Assembly: GCF_000512585.2 (NCBI RefSeq)
Contig: NC_089242.1
Span: 2,604,001 to 2,668,000, forward strand
DNA from: Kwoniella bestiolae CBS 10118
Taxonomy: Eukaryota > Basidiomycota > Tremellomycetes > Tremellales > Cryptococcaceae
Direction of reading: 5' to 3'
Length of the DNA: 64,000 nucleotides
This document shows positions 33,359 to 46,100 of this stretch, in pieces. Position 1 is the stretch's first letter. Each line of letters opens with the position of its first letter. The position numbers and the translations under genes were made by a program. The notes below the pieces were generated by a model. That model was given only the letters and a program-made list of their open reading frames with translations, ran no database searches and was not told where the DNA came from.

Positions 33359-34068
33359 TGTGATTGGGATTTCGCTTGTGCTTTCACTGAGCTAGATCTA
33401 TCTTTCAAGTGACCGCTGATCGCTGATCAATGAGTGCTGTGCAAGTGATGAGCGTGTATGAGATGCAGTAAGATATGTATGATATTTGCCAAGAGTACAA
33501 AGGTACTAAGAGAAATAACGCTGATACTCGTAAAATTCCTTCACGCGTCCTTTGCTTTTGGCTGTAATTTCAGTAATTTTCGGGTAAAACCCCTTTGACG
33601 CGTACCAGTGATCCAAAGTGGTAAAAAGGCTGAGATAAGTGATAAGTCGGATTCAACAAGATAAAACTTGATCCTTTCAACAAATTGCTAGCACTGTGCA
33701 TTCCATTGTCCTGCCCTCCAATGAGCATCAGATGCACCCTAGCAGCACTGGGATCGAAACAGTACTTCCCCACAAGTCTCATGAAATCTTTTGGCTTATG
33801 TTGGATCACTACCAACATCCTCAGTGAGAATTGACTAGTCTGGCAAAGCCGCATTGGAACGAGCGCAGCTGTGCTATGGGATCAATTCGAGACCAATAAG
33901 ATTCTCGTATTTCAATGTCCATGAACTTTGGGATATATGAACCATATGATTTATAAACTACTCATCGTCCTTTGATAACCCAACGATACTAAACACTGTC
34001 CACTTCACTTTCCAACAGTTCTCCGGGCCTCTACGACTCTTCACTTATATGATCTAAAAATCTAATGT
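33359..34068. other. Intergenic region
   Basis: About 710 bases between the PRMT5 start and the ERG4 stop. Nothing recognised. Confidence 0.5.
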
Positions 34069-35820
34069 CTAATAGATGTAAGGGATAAACTTCCACCTAA
34101 CGACCTTGCAATACTCATCCCAATCCTCCCCATACTTGACCGAGCACTTGGCGAAATCCCTTCCACATCTATGCGTCAACACCGCAAGGAAGAAGATCGG
34201 GTAAAACATCGTAATGGGAGTATTGAACCCAGCCGTCAATCCCCACGTACAAGCCTGAATCCAATCGGCAGTATAGTTGATCTTCCTGGCATATCTCCAC
34301 AATCCTCCGGTGAGGAGCTTGTTACCATGTTTGGTCTGGATGTAACTTGGATCTTTGAGGTCGGAGCCGTACAACACAGGGAAAGCCTTTCGAGGGTTGT
34401 GTTCGCCTTGCTGGTGCATCTTGAAGTTGGATTTCTGGGCCATGGAGCAGTCGAAGATGTAGTAAAAAGTGACGAGGGTGACGAACATCGCGATGTTACC
34501 CCATAATGGGAATTCGTAGGTGGCAGGAGATGCACGAGCCATGTAGATAACAGGGTAGCAGTAGGTGAAGGGGCTAGAACGATTTGGTTTGATCAGCAAA
34601 GGCCCAGATGTTTAGCAGAACGAATGGCAGCACTCACACTCCCGCCATGTTCCAGAAGATCAACATCCATCCAAACTTCTCATGGAACATATCCCAAGTC
34701 TGAGGGATCATATGCTCGCCCTTAGCACATGCATTGATATATAATCCGGTGGCCAAAAGCATATGAATCATGTTGTATGACACTCTCCCCAACTCCTCGT
34801 ATTGCTTTACCACACCAGAAAGGGAGATGAGGAAAAGCAGCACCCAAGGTACTCTGACCTCTGCGAACATCTTGAGATCGATTCTACCAAGTCGGGGGTT
34901 GAGGGTGATGCCCATGAAATGGTCGTAGATGACATTACCAGACAATCGCATGGGTTTACCGCCGTAGTGGAATAGTCGTCCGCAAACATCGATCAGGACT
35001 GATACCGAGAAAGAAACGATGAGAGCGACAGTCATGATGGGGCCGTAGTTCTCGATGATCCATGGTAATCGGTAGATACCGGTTTTGTGTAAGCCGTAAG
35101 CGAGGGCTAAAGTAGCGTACCACGAGTAAAGAGCGTTGCAGTGGTATGGGAGGGCTTTGTATCCCAATGAAGGTACTGGAAGACCGTTTTGAGTAAGACC
35201 GGGCATGAGTTGAGCGAAGATGAGTTGAATGGCAGTGAGACCACAGTATGTCACCCAAGCGAATTTGGTGGGGTATGCGCCCTACAACATTCTCTTCAAT
35301 TAGCTAAACCCTCTTGTGAAGCCGTTGACGTTTTCACTCACCTCGTAAATGTGTTGACCCATTTTGTTAAGGAATGGTCGGATATCTTCGACAGAAGTAG
35401 GGTAAACGAATTTACCTCGGTAGAACCAAAGACAGATCCAGAGGTAGTCTATGAGCCTCATTCTGTCAATACGTTCGCCTCAATTCTCTATCAAAAATCA
35501 CTCACACATGAGAAGAGGAAATCCAACCATCATAGCAGTAACACCGATGGGACCACCAAACTCGTACCTGCAGGATATGTGAGATCAGCATGCCATCTTG
35601 TACATCACATTATCGATGCACGAATTGAGCAGCTTCAGTCGATCACTCACGACTGATGCTCATCCAACTTCTTATCCATCTCCTGACCATGCTCCGTAGG
35701 CATCGCATTGACTTTCAACAAAGCCGTCGATTTTCCATTGAGGATATTATCAGAGTTGAGATTCCCATTCGACTTTCTCTTTCTGAGGTTGGACGCAGGT
35801 CCATCCATGGTGACTGCCAT
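34069..35820 (-). CDS. ERG4: Delta(24(24(1)))-sterol reductase
   Basis: Final step of ergosterol synthesis, NADPH-dependent reduction of the C24(28) bond, ER membrane. Exons 35651-35820, 35506-35567, 35342-35448, 34638-35281 and 34069-34573 give 495 residues, slightly longer than the yeast enzyme because of a basic N-terminal tail of about 60 residues (NLRKRKSNGNL). Multiple membrane helices follow. Family signatures: EFGGPIGVTAMMVGFPLLMY, LYSWYATLALAYGLH, FHYGGKPMRLSGN, YDHFMGITLNPR (the G-N-P-R segment typical of Erg4/Erg24), QTWDMFHEKFGWMLIFWNMA, KLLTGGLWRYARKINYTADW and HRCGRDFAKCSVKYGEDWDE(YC). The C-terminus VVRWKFIPYIY is typical of this reductase group. The start is the ATG of MAVTMDG; an upstream in-frame extension exists but is low-complexity. 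Confidence 0.94.
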
Positions 35821-36236
35821 CTTGCTAGGAATGTATCTTGAGCCGATGATCAAACGAAGAGAGAGAGAGAGAGGGGAAGGATGAAAATAACCACAGATAG
35901 TATTTGAACTGTACGCGTTTATCGGAAAATCAAACTTGTATTGTAAAATGGAATACGCAAGTCCAAAGTAAACTAGTGTAAACAAACGCACGGTCCTCTC
36001 GTACGATGACCAAAATAACATGAAATAATCAGAAATTTTGATTCCGGCCGTGCCGTCGGCTTGATTTAGTTCCAACGGAAAGGCAACATCACAACATTTT
36101 CAGTCGTCAGTGCAGATCATCTCGTGAAAGCAGGCCAGATAGCTTGATTGCATGGAATCAGAAGCATACATGATAACCTTGTTTTGATCTGGTATGCTGC
36201 TACAAAGCCTATAAGACCAGCAGCTGTCGAACGAAA
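35821..36236. promoter_or_regulatory. Divergent promoter, ERG4 / NEPRO-like
   Basis: About 415 bases between divergent starts. A GA microsatellite (about 35858-35874) lies in the ERG4 leader. No clear sterol-response element could be recognised by eye. Confidence 0.45.
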
Positions 36237-37451
36237 ATGTCAATCATTGGTACGCCCTCTTCAGCCGGGCCGTCTACTCCTATCACCAGGCTCCACATAC
36301 ACCCTTCCGTTCCATCTCACCTCTCAACGGAATTATCGTTCCTGCAGACTCTGCTCCTCAGGGCGAGGGATCAACATCGGACGCAGTTGTTCCTAAGGAG
36401 GATGTACGAGGTGCTAAAGATGGGAAAGTTGATCTTGAAATATGTCAAAGACACTTCGATTGTGGATGAGCAAGGTTGGGAGAAAAGGAGGTTGAGGGGC
36501 GAGCAGCTAGTTTGTCGGGTGAGTATTGAGCCTATCTCTCTGTCTGACGGGCAATCCTTCGTTCGTCCCTTTCCGGCCTCAACTGGATTATTGCACTTTC
36601 AAGCTGAATACGATGCGTTGTAGACTATCAAATCGCTATTCACCGCCCAGCGATTCACCTCCCAAATAATCGAACTACACCATTTCTTACCCCTACAAAC
36701 CAGCACATTAGCCATCTACGCCAGATTATGTACCATAACAATGAACATAGCTCAAGGCCTGGGAATGGATCTGGAACAACTGATATCGCTCGGTGGTCAG
36801 ATACATTCCCGGAAGAAAAGGTCGGTATTGGTCGATATGCAAGATCGTGCGGTAGAATTGGGTCCGGGCGTGATGGTTATCGACGGATCAGAAAATGATA
36901 TGAACATACATGGTGTGGAGCTGGGAGAGAAGATAGAACGACAATCATCGATATTCAACTCCTCAGTTCATCAATCGACTACTCAACCTGATATTCCCAA
37001 ACCCAGTAACCACAAGCAGCCACAATCGCCATTATCCCTGATCGGTAGTTCCAGGCCAGTCTCAGCTTCCTCTGCTGTGCGATCACGATCTCCTGTCATC
37101 CCATCCACGTCTGAACATCAGGAGATCACTTCCGCCCCAGTCAACCCCGGCAATGCAAGTGCCCCAGTACCTCCTTGGACTGATGTAGAACAGATACCTT
37201 CGAAAGGACTCGCACAGGAAGAGAAACCAAGGAAGAAGAAAAAAAGTCCCTTTGACATCGATTCGATATTCGACTCCGTACCACCCCTCAGTGCAAAGCA
37301 CAAAGACCACGACTTAGGATCGTCGAAGATATCAAGTGAATCGAAAAAGCAGAAGGCCCCGAGCAGACCAGATGCCGATATGGATAAATCCACGAAGAAG
37401 GTGTCAAAGAAGAAGAAGAAAGATGCCATGGACGATATCTTTGGGTTTTGA
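36237..37451 (+). CDS. Lysine-rich nuclear protein, NEPRO/Rmp1-like N-terminus
   Basis: Exons 36237-36518 and 36624-37451 give 369 residues. The first 165 residues are helical. They include LLLRARDQHRTQLFLRRMYEVLK, close to the N-Q/D-Q-H-R helix of the NEPRO and Rmp1 families (RNase MRP/rRNA processing), and a second helical block with LPLQTSTLAIYARLCTITMN. The rest is disordered, Ser/Pro-rich, with basic clusters (KPRKKKKSPFDID and KKVSKKKKKDAMDD). It ends in DDIFGF, a C-terminal motif seen in some nucleolar proteins. I infer a nuclear or nucleolar protein, possibly in ribosomal RNA processing. The family assignment rests on one motif and overall layout, so it is tentative. Confidence 0.6.
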
Positions 37452-37965
37452 CGAAAATTCCAGCGATGCTTATACACAATGATCAGATCATGTCGATTGG
37501 AGCACTCGAGTCGTAAAGGAATATTGTCCTGCTCATATACAGTATTTACGCCATAAAGGTGGATTTACGATACGCATCCAATCAACTATCACACCAAATC
37601 ATATTTGTTAACGCACGGGCCTATGGGCAACATTAGGTCGATCCTCAAATGACGGTCAGATGGTCCGTGCGTGAAGGGTAGACATGTACACGTTAATAAA
37701 CCTAGATGGTACCTTAGTATCAAACTAGATCAACTAGCTGGTCGAGGAAGAAGAGGAGCATGGAGATGAACAAGTATGATCAAACGAGTCATCGTGGATG
37801 ATATATAAGCAGATGCATACATATCAATCTTCCTTCCTTCCTTCCATCCTTCCTTCCTTTTCTTCCTCTTTCCTTTTTCTTGTCCGACTGACATCTCATA
37901 CAACTCAACTTGCTGTGGATCGATGCCTCCTAGAATCTGCTGACACCTAAACCATACATCTCACA
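37452..37965. other. Intergenic region with TTCC microsatellite
   Basis: About 510 bases. A pyrimidine-rich TTCC repeat lies at about 37830-37880, immediately upstream of the first SET-like gene. Nothing else recognised. Confidence 0.5.
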
Positions 37966-40636
37966 ATGCTTAATCTGGAACGTACAACCACAACTTCTTC
38001 CTCGTCCTTGTCTTCCACCTCTTCTGGAGAGGTTTTCGTCCCACTTACCGATAAAACACTGGATCTCACCATCACAATACTCCATCAGATATGCGCACAC
38101 GAGCATGTCTTCCAGGAATTCTTCGCCACATTGGATAGAACGGTGAAACCCCCCATAAGAGCTACGATGAGATTGTACTACGATAGAAAGGGGCTGTTTG
38201 TTAATCCTCATACTGGGGTGAGTATTTCTAACTCGCCAAGAAAATATGGTGTTGACCATTGAATTTTGGGGTTAGAGTTTGGCTAGGAGAGAAGATGATG
38301 AGGTGATACTCCGAGAGATGATCGAGAAAATGTGAGTGGGGTGTACCCCGAAGGACGGAGAAGAAGCGAGAGTGTGGCTGATTTTCCTTCCATTTCAGCA
38401 CCGACGTACAGAGAGATTCGGCAGAAAATCTCATACCGGAGTACTGGCTGGAGAAGTCAGTCCACGAGTTTACTCGATGTCAAGCACCCAGATACTGACT
38501 AGTGGAAGATAGGATCGAACAGAATTTCCTCAAAGCACTATCCAACACCCAAATCCACCTCCGATCGGTCGCTGAGCTAAGTAATCAAGTAGGACTATTC
38601 GTAAAGCCCGCTGCTCCTCCAACCACAACACCTCAATCACGAAAAAGGAAGAGAAAAGCTAGACAAAATACATCAAAATATAAAGGCGAGATTAGCGTCA
38701 GTGGTATAGAATTCATCTTGATTGCTTTTCCCACACCACTCCAGAAGCCGAGAAAGTTGGGTTTCAATTGTGATCTCATGTTTGATGATTGGCAGGGGGA
38801 GATGCAGTATACTTGTTTGGGATTGGGAATGGCGAGGGTTATCAATGTCAGTTAAGTCCATGTACTTCTTTTCTCCCTCCCTAGGACTCTCTTTGGGTAC
38901 CGCTTTTGGAAAAACACTTCAGATTGAAGCCGTTTGATCAAAAAGCTAACCTATGGAAGAAGCTGATTTATGTTGTGATGATAACAGCACCGATGTAGCG
39001 ATAACGTCGTTTGGCGATTCCCCAAAGATGGGATGGAGTTTAACACAGGGGTTGCCGGTGTGGGATGTATGGTAGGACAATTCCAGAAGCAGAAGAAGAT
39101 CGTTTGGGGAGAACAGTTATTTGCGTTCTATTCGAAAGGGTTCGGTACGTATTCATCCTGATCTATAAGGTGACCAAAAAATCTGACAAGCTAACGGCTG
39201 AGACCGTTTGATCATGATAGCCAAGAAGAAATGGTCAGTTATAGTCAAAAACCCACTGCCGGGGTCAGGTAGACATGCTCGATTGTTCACTTACATACGA
39301 TCGACTTGACTTGCAGCCAATGTCCGAACAAGAGATATCATGGGAAACGACCACCACCTCCACCAAGCTCTTCGGGATCTACCAGATCCATCTCCTTCGA
39401 ACTTCGTACACCTGATTCCGCTAGCGAAGGCGAATCTTCGCCGACCACCGAAAAAGCAAGATGTCGAAAGTCAACGAAGCACCAATCTCTCATGAACCTT
39501 CAAGTACCATTGCACGAGGCTGAGAAGAAAAGACCCGAAGATCCCGATGAAGACGATTTGGACTCGCTGAGATCGACTTCAAACTCGCCACCACCGCCTA
39601 AACGTGCTACAGTGATCTTATCGCCTGAATCGGACGAGGGAGATACAAATGCGTTTGATCAGCTGGCGACGGTGCTCTCGGAGGGACCGAATCTCGTCAC
39701 GCATGCTTTGACTGAGGAACAGTTACAAGTTAAGGGAAGTTGTTGGGAGAATCCAATTGAGGTTGACGATGACGATGACGATGATGGCGGTGGGTTGCAA
39801 GTGAACGTGGAGGATAAAGATGAAGGAGATGGACGATTGGATTTCGAAGAGGAAGTGGACGATGAGTTTGATGGGTTGGAATCGGTTAGCGAGGCGGAGT
39901 GGGAAGAGGTGGTTACGAAGAAGGAGAGGAGGGTCGTCGTATCTCGTACCCGTGAGATTCATGGTGCTGAGGCGGTGGAGAAATCAGTCAGTGATGAAGA
40001 GGGTGGTGGGAGTGTAGGCTCGGGTGGCGAGAATGACCATGACAACGAGGGATTAGAGGCTGTGAGTGAGCATGAATGGGAAGAGGTGGTATCGAAAAAG
40101 CAGGAAAGGTGGAGGGTTGTCGTATCCATTTCCCCTGAGATGGATGCAGTCGAGGAGCTTGGTCAGTCATTTAGCAGCGATGAGAATGAGATTCAGTTCA
40201 TAAAGGTCGTGAAGAAGAGTAGAGAGTCAGTAAGAGCAGATAAGCTCAGGACGATCCCTCAAAAAAGAGCGGACAGATCAACAGGTCAGTTAGTCCAATT
40301 TCCCTTCCGAGCTAAGCTGCTTGCTGAGAACTTATACAGCGTCCATGATCCGAGATGCTCCGTCGTTCCTCAACCTGCCTGCTGCCGATGATTTGACCCG
40401 CCTCAAGGTCACACAAAGGGAGGTGACGACTTGCAGACGAGAGATGAGCAAGGTGCATCATCATTTTGGAAGGTTCGAGAGGGTCGTGGATGGGATTAAG
40501 AGGGATGATAGGAGGTATAAGAGGAGTGAGACGAGGTGGAGAATGTGAGTTTGGTTTTTGCACCATACCTTGATGGCACATCGTATACTGACTCGGTTAA
40601 ATTGCGTTGGACAGGTACCTCAAGAAAGGAGCTTGA
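37966..40636 (+). CDS. Divergent SET-like protein, paralogue 1
   Basis: Nine exons (37966-38217, 38276-38331, 38399-38455, 38513-38846, 38988-39144, 39221-39233, 39317-40284, 40340-40544, 40615-40636) give 687 residues. Near residue 40 is LHQICAHEHVFQEF, the family N-terminal motif. SET-like signatures follow: NQVGLFVKP (SET-N position), YTCLGLGMARVINHRCSDN (residues about 220-240; equivalent to the RFINHSCxPN motif but NHRCSDN) and GEQLFAFYSKGF (GEEL-x-x-DYG position, Tyr kept). A 13-base exon leads to KKCQCPNK, with C-x-C at 290/292 like a post-SET zinc pair. The rest is acidic and disordered with an internal duplication. The C-terminus is a basic helix with coiled-coil character (TCRREMSKVHHHFGRFERVV). 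Assignment to the SET fold is my inference from motif order and from the other three copies. Enzyme activity is unproven and perhaps unlikely here. Confidence 0.82.
39862..40133 (+). repeat. Internal protein repeat in SET-like paralogue 1
   Basis: Two copies of a block of about 25 residues, GLESVSEAEWEEVVTKKERR (near 39869) and GLEAVSEHEWEEVVSKKQER (near 40049), each followed by VVVS. The DNA is also similar (SEHEWEEVV-coding), pointing to a recent tandem duplication of an acidic motif. Confidence 0.8.
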
Positions 40637-41334
40637 TCTATGCGTGTGTCTATGTAACATCGTTGTGCTCTCGATGACCTGCTGTGTTGTCCATGCTTTA
40701 CTATTATCGTATCATGTTGTCGTATTTATAGTTGATCGTGTATACTATATGGAAATTATCACTGTACTCGTGATGTATCTATCTGTTTATCTCCAACTCG
40801 AATGCATGCATGAACGATCTTACGAGTAAACGAGTAAACAAACCAATTCCTCTTCAGGCAAAATGCCACATGACAGATGAACCAACGGCGTTACTCGGCA
40901 ATTTCGCCTCACGAAATCGCCACGGCATCAAATCCAATTTTCGTCGTTTGGTGGTTTCGTCGATTTGCTGTCTGCTGCTTGCTGCTTGCCCTTGCATGCA
41001 ATTTCAAGGTTAATTCAACGTCAATCTATAGATTATAGGTAGACTTCAAAAGACCCGTTTGACGCCATCACCCATCTTCAAGTGAGTATCCATACGCTAT
41101 CATACACCCATGGGACGTAGGAGGGAATGGAATTTGGTCGTAGGTGGGAAGAAGAACGGTCGGATAAGAGCAGGAATTGGATCAGAAAGGAGTGGTCGGC
41201 TCATTAGAGAATGGGGTCGAGGAGTGTGGAATGGTCAATGGTTGATGAGATGGTGAAGACGGTATGCTGATGTCGGTATTGGTTAGACCTCAAGAAAACG
41301 ACTTTTAAAGTCTTCAATAACCTAGATATACAAG
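40637..41334. other. Intergenic region and RPS29 leader
   Basis: About 700 bases. A possible 5'-UTR intron of RPS29 runs from donor gtgagt at 41082 to an acceptor ending at 41286. This is only splice-consensus evidence. No other gene seen. Confidence 0.45.
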
Positions 41335-42170
41335 ATGTGAGTTTTGGTCTTTCACTAAAACCCAAATTGAGATGTCGAGGGGATCGTATAGCTGATATTG
41401 GTGGTTGATAGGGCTCACTCTAACGTTTGGTTCTCCCGGTGAGTTATGGTTCTCTGGGGTGTGGGGGATACGATGAATTTTGGGAAGGGGAAGGGGAAGG
41501 GTATGGCGATATGTGGATATATGGGAATCTGGAAAGGGTATCATGGAAGAACGGGAGAATCAGGGGACACGAAATGATCGTAGCGGGGCGTGTAGTGCTA
41601 CTGCATCGTGCCGTTGCATATCGCCGGTATCCTGGAGTTGAAGAGAAGAACGTAGAGGATGGTGGTGGTTACGATAAACCCACAATGGAGAATCGCTCAA
41701 CTGACCAATATTCGATCGACTACAGACCAAGAAACTACGGTAAAGGTTCTCGACAATGTCGAGTCTGTGCTCACCAAGCTGGTCTCATCAGGTGAGTTGG
41801 TGGTGTTTGCTTGTTGTATATCAGGCTGAATGCTGATTCGACATGCTTTTGCAGAAAATGGTATGTTGCGATTTGATTTGATGGAGACGACATTACGCGC
41901 GGATACAGACAAATAAGAATGGCGGATACTGATATCATGTATGATGACTTAGGGGTCTTGACATGTGCAGACAATGTTTCCGAGAGAAGGTGAGTTGCGT
42001 TTGCAGCAATGTCTATTTCATGATTATGTAGTATGCTGATAGTTCGTTTTCATAGTCCAAGCAAATTGGTTTCACCAAGGTCAGTTGAGCTTTCGACACG
42101 CAACAGTCACGCACTCTCTGTCTTATCAGCATCTCGTACTGACTCGTTACCACTTTCACAGAGCAACTAA
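41335..42170 (+). CDS. RPS29: Small-subunit ribosomal protein uS14 (S29), start codon split by an intron
   Basis: Seven coding exons: 41335-41336, 41410-41436, 41726-41791, 41855-41860, 41953-41989, 42056-42079 and 42162-42170. They total 171 bases, 56 residues, the exact eukaryotic length. The protein reads [20 protein letters not shown], then CRVCAHQAGLIRKWGLDMCR, QCFREKSKQIGFTK and SN. The zinc ribbon is C-x-x-C (residues 21-24) plus C-x-x-C (39-42). Residues match the family almost one to one, which fixes the exon joins. The initiator ATG is split: AT at 41335-41336 ends the first exon (donor gtgagt) and G at 41410 opens the next. Exon 41855-41860 is only six bases (last base of an Arg codon, Lys, two bases of Trp). 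Ribosomal proteins are highly expressed, so these tiny exons must be spliced efficiently. Confidence 0.93.
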
Positions 42171-43161
42171 ACGCACTCCATGTTAGCTGAATAACGGGTA
42201 GATGGGTGGTTGGTTATGTAGGGGGATTTGTATCAATGATGCAATGACATTGCTTTCTTCGTATCCTCGCTTGCAATGTTTCAATGAGCATTGTTATCTG
42301 ATCGCACTTTGCATGTACTTTTTGATCGCGATGCATAGCTGATAGCAGTGATAGGAGGAGCGACTGATGAGGTCTTGGATTGATGCCATATGAGCCGTGA
42401 TACGGAACTTTAAATCGGCGTTTCAGTCATTTGGTATGGTGGGATGAGAGAGTACCCCCAAATTGCCACATGGTACACAATGATACCGTAATGATCCACT
42501 CGCACCAAATTATTATCCAGTTCATGTTCGCACTCGCTCTCACCTGCTCAATCAAATTCAGACAGTTTGACTTTTTTTCAGTCTTTGGTCCTTGAATACC
42601 ACCCCATACCATTCACGAGCAATCATCGCAAGTTGTACTCCCTTGTACTAGTATCTCACCACCCTCATAGAAGACAACTCGACATCAGTCTTGTATCTCT
42701 GGAAACAACAAAAATTTGAAAAGTAGAAGCAAAGGGAATTTCGTAGAACTTGTAAAAACAGTTGGACGGAAATTTCGCGTTAGTCCTCTTTTTCTTCTCA
42801 TTCCATCACAATCTCAGTCATGCATCGCACATTCAACTAATACTGACGTCTGATCGACCTCCTTGTCATGACGACTTATCAAACCCACCTCCAATCTTGC
42901 ATCACCTTTCATCATTCACCACTATATCTTTCAACTTCGCATGTCACCAACACCAGAACTTTGAAACATCAACCTCCTTTCAAGAGCCTTAGAAAAGAAA
43001 ACGTCATTTACTCCAGTATAGGAACTTTGGATAACCAAGATATTGAATGTATGTTGGACATATTATCCCTTATATACCAACTCACAAACATACAGTACTA
43101 ATCGAGTATCCATGTATGTTGTTGTAGCTTTGTTAATCCATATAACCCAATATCACGAAGA
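42171..43161. other. Intergenic region, PUF4 promoter and leader
   Basis: About 990 bases. The 300 bases before the ATG are C/A/T-rich and carry several short upstream ATG frames (e.g. from 42868), as is common in leaders of regulatory genes. No other gene recognised. Confidence 0.5.
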
Positions 43162-46100
43162 ATGACCACCGATACCACCTCTCTCAGTCCAACTGCTACC
43201 ACGACAAGGTTAAATGTCGCTGCTACTCAATCTGATCCGGAATTGAACAAGCTGGATGGAGTTAATGGGAAGCTGCCAAATGGTCATGATGCTTTAGACC
43301 TTGCTGATTCGGTGAGTGGGTCATAGGTCAAATATGGTTTCGCTATGAAGTTTGTTAGACACAGTGATACTGATTCTGCAATATTTTTTCAGGCCCAAAA
43401 CGCCGATAGACTCGAAGCCAAGAGACTCGAACATGAACGACAAAGACATGCTCAAAGAGCCAGGTTCGAACAACAAATGCAAGAGCTTGAAGAGTCCCAA
43501 CTCGCGGAAGAACGTCAATTGCTCAACGGTAGCACCCCCTCGGGCGAGGCGGCTTCAGCACCTACCACACCTCCCGGAAGACTCCCCCACGGTACCACCG
43601 CTTCAGTCCCAGATGCCAAAGAAGCTCCTGCTCCTATCGGTCCACCAGGTCGAGAAGGTCTCAACGGAGCTAAGAGTATGCCTGGAAGTAGAAGAACTAG
43701 CACCTACGGAGGTACTTTTGGTATGGAGAAGTTGAGCTTGAGCGTCATGGCTGATGCGGGGAGAAGAGATTGGGCAGAGGACGATGATGTTGATGCTGAG
43801 GGTGCTCAAAGTGGGTTCCCATCTAGCATTGCGCACACCCATCAGCTAATAAAATTCACCAGGCTCCGTCAAATACCTTCAAATGGGTGACGACGATCCT
43901 TTCCCTGGTATCCCCAAAGACAACAAGGTATGTTCCTCTTTTCCACTTTCACTTGACGTTCGTTCTGACCTGACACTAGCGACTTTCCACCGCCTCTGCT
44001 GCTCTTGATCTTGCCCCCTTGTCGCAAACACCACCACGTGCATTCGGTTCTCGACCTTTCGAAACTTCCTTAAAGACCTCGGAATGGCCTCAGTTCTCCG
44101 CTGTCCCAGCCACTGCCAACACCACAGCCACTCGAGGAATGACTTCTCCCCTCCCAGGTCAAGGCTTGATGAGCGATGATGGTCGTGACCCTATCTTGGG
44201 AAGTAGGAAGACCTCCCCAACCGGAATGGCAGACTCCATCGCCAGTCTTCCTGCTATGCCAAGCAAATCTGTCCCAGCCACGCCTTTCGGTTTCAACAGT
44301 ATCAGCAACGCGAAACGAGCTTCTGGTCCTCAGGAGAACACTGGTGAAGGTTTGAGCCACGCTCAAAGAGGCTTCTCCAATCCTGATCTGGCGAGGGCTT
44401 TCGGTAAAGTCGGTGGCGGATTCTCCATGAACGAGGCCGGCCGAGTGAGTTTTGCTTCTTATCATGGGCTCGAGTGTCGCTTACATTGTCTCCAGCCTTA
44501 CGATGCATACAACGCTTTCCCTCCTTCTGGCGGATTTAATCCCCAGACCGCTTACGACCCTTACGGCTTTGATGACGATGGGTACGGCTCTGGCGCTCTC
44601 TACCCTGGTGGTTCTATCGGTTTGAAGAACAAGCGAGCGGATCAAGATAGAGAGTGTAAGTGGGCTCGTTTGCAAGGCGAAGACCAAGCTTACATGCCGC
44701 ACTAGTCAACCGATTCACCGGTGTTCGAATTGAAGACATACAAGGAGAACTCCTCCCTCTCTGTAAAGATCAACACGGTTGCCGATACTTGCAAAAGAAA
44801 CTGGAAGACGGCGATCCCAAGCACCGAGACATGATCTTCAACGAGACTTACGGTCACTTCCCTGAACTCATGACTGATCCTTTCGGTAACTACCTCTGCC
44901 AAAAGCTCCTTGAATACTCTACGGAAGAGCAACGATCAGCTATCATCGATTCAGTCGCCAACGATCTCGTCGGTATCTCCCTCAACATGCACGGTACAAG
45001 AGCTGTCCAAAAGATGGTTGATTTCCTTGCTCAACCTAGACAAGCTAAGCAGATCAGAACTTTGATCATGGCTTTGAGTCTGAATGTCGTTGCTTTGATC
45101 AAGGATTTGAACGGTAATCACGTGAGTTACCACCTCTTAGATATCCTACACTCGATGCTAATGATATGGTCATGACCCAGGTAATCCAAAAATGCCTCAA
45201 CAAGCTCATCCCCGAGGACAACCAATTCATCTACAATGCCATCGCTGCCAATTTGATCGAAGTTGCCACTCACCGACACGGATGTTGTGTGCTCCAACGA
45301 TCGATTGATCACGCCTCTCCAGCTCAACGAATGCAATTGGTCACTGAAATCATCTTCAACTCGCTTTACTTGGTACAAGATCCCTTCGGTAACTACGTTA
45401 TCCAATATATCTTGGATCTCAACGATGCTAGATTCTCCGAACCTTTGATCAGGACTTTTATTGGTAACGTCTGTTCGTTATCTGTGCAGAAGTGAGCTCG
45501 TCACGTCTTCATCTGGGGAGAGAATAACAAGCTGACCTACCGCGCGTTCATAGATTCTCGTCCAACGTCGTGGAGAAGTGTGTCCGAGTTGCCGATCCAG
45601 AAGTCCGAAAGGGACTTGTCGGAGAATGTCTCAACAGATCTCGATTGGAGAAACTCCTCAGAGATAGCTACGGAAACTATGTGATCCAAACTGTCTTGGA
45701 TTACTGTGATGTTGGACAGAGAATGCTCGTGAGTAGTGTGCCTTTACCCTTTCCCCACATTTAGCTGACCTTCCCTCCTTACAGCTCGTCGAACTTATCC
45801 GACCTATCCTCCCTTCTATTCGTAACACACCTTACGGCAAACGAATCCAATCCAAACTCGCCCGAGAGGACGCTTCCTTCAACCCTTACGGCCAAGGCAA
45901 CGGCTACGGTGGTGGCGGTGGTGGTGGACGAGGATACGGACGAGGTGGTGGATATCACGGCTCCAACCGAGGACATATCGGTCGACCTCAACTCCAACAC
46001 GTCAACGCTTTGACCGACATCTACGGTGGTGGTGGACCCTTCATGCAATACGGCGGAGGACACATGCACCCTGGCCAGGCTCACTTCCACGGAGGTGAGC

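Noticed and set aside
41437..41725. Possible C/D snoRNA in the long RPS29 intron
   Set aside because: A weak C-like box (near 41466) and a CTGA near the 3' end are too far apart, and no terminal stem was found.
43352..43735. Alternate-frame open reading inside the PUF4 exon
   Set aside because: Shadow of the real frame, which has the coiled coil and joins the PUF repeats in phase.
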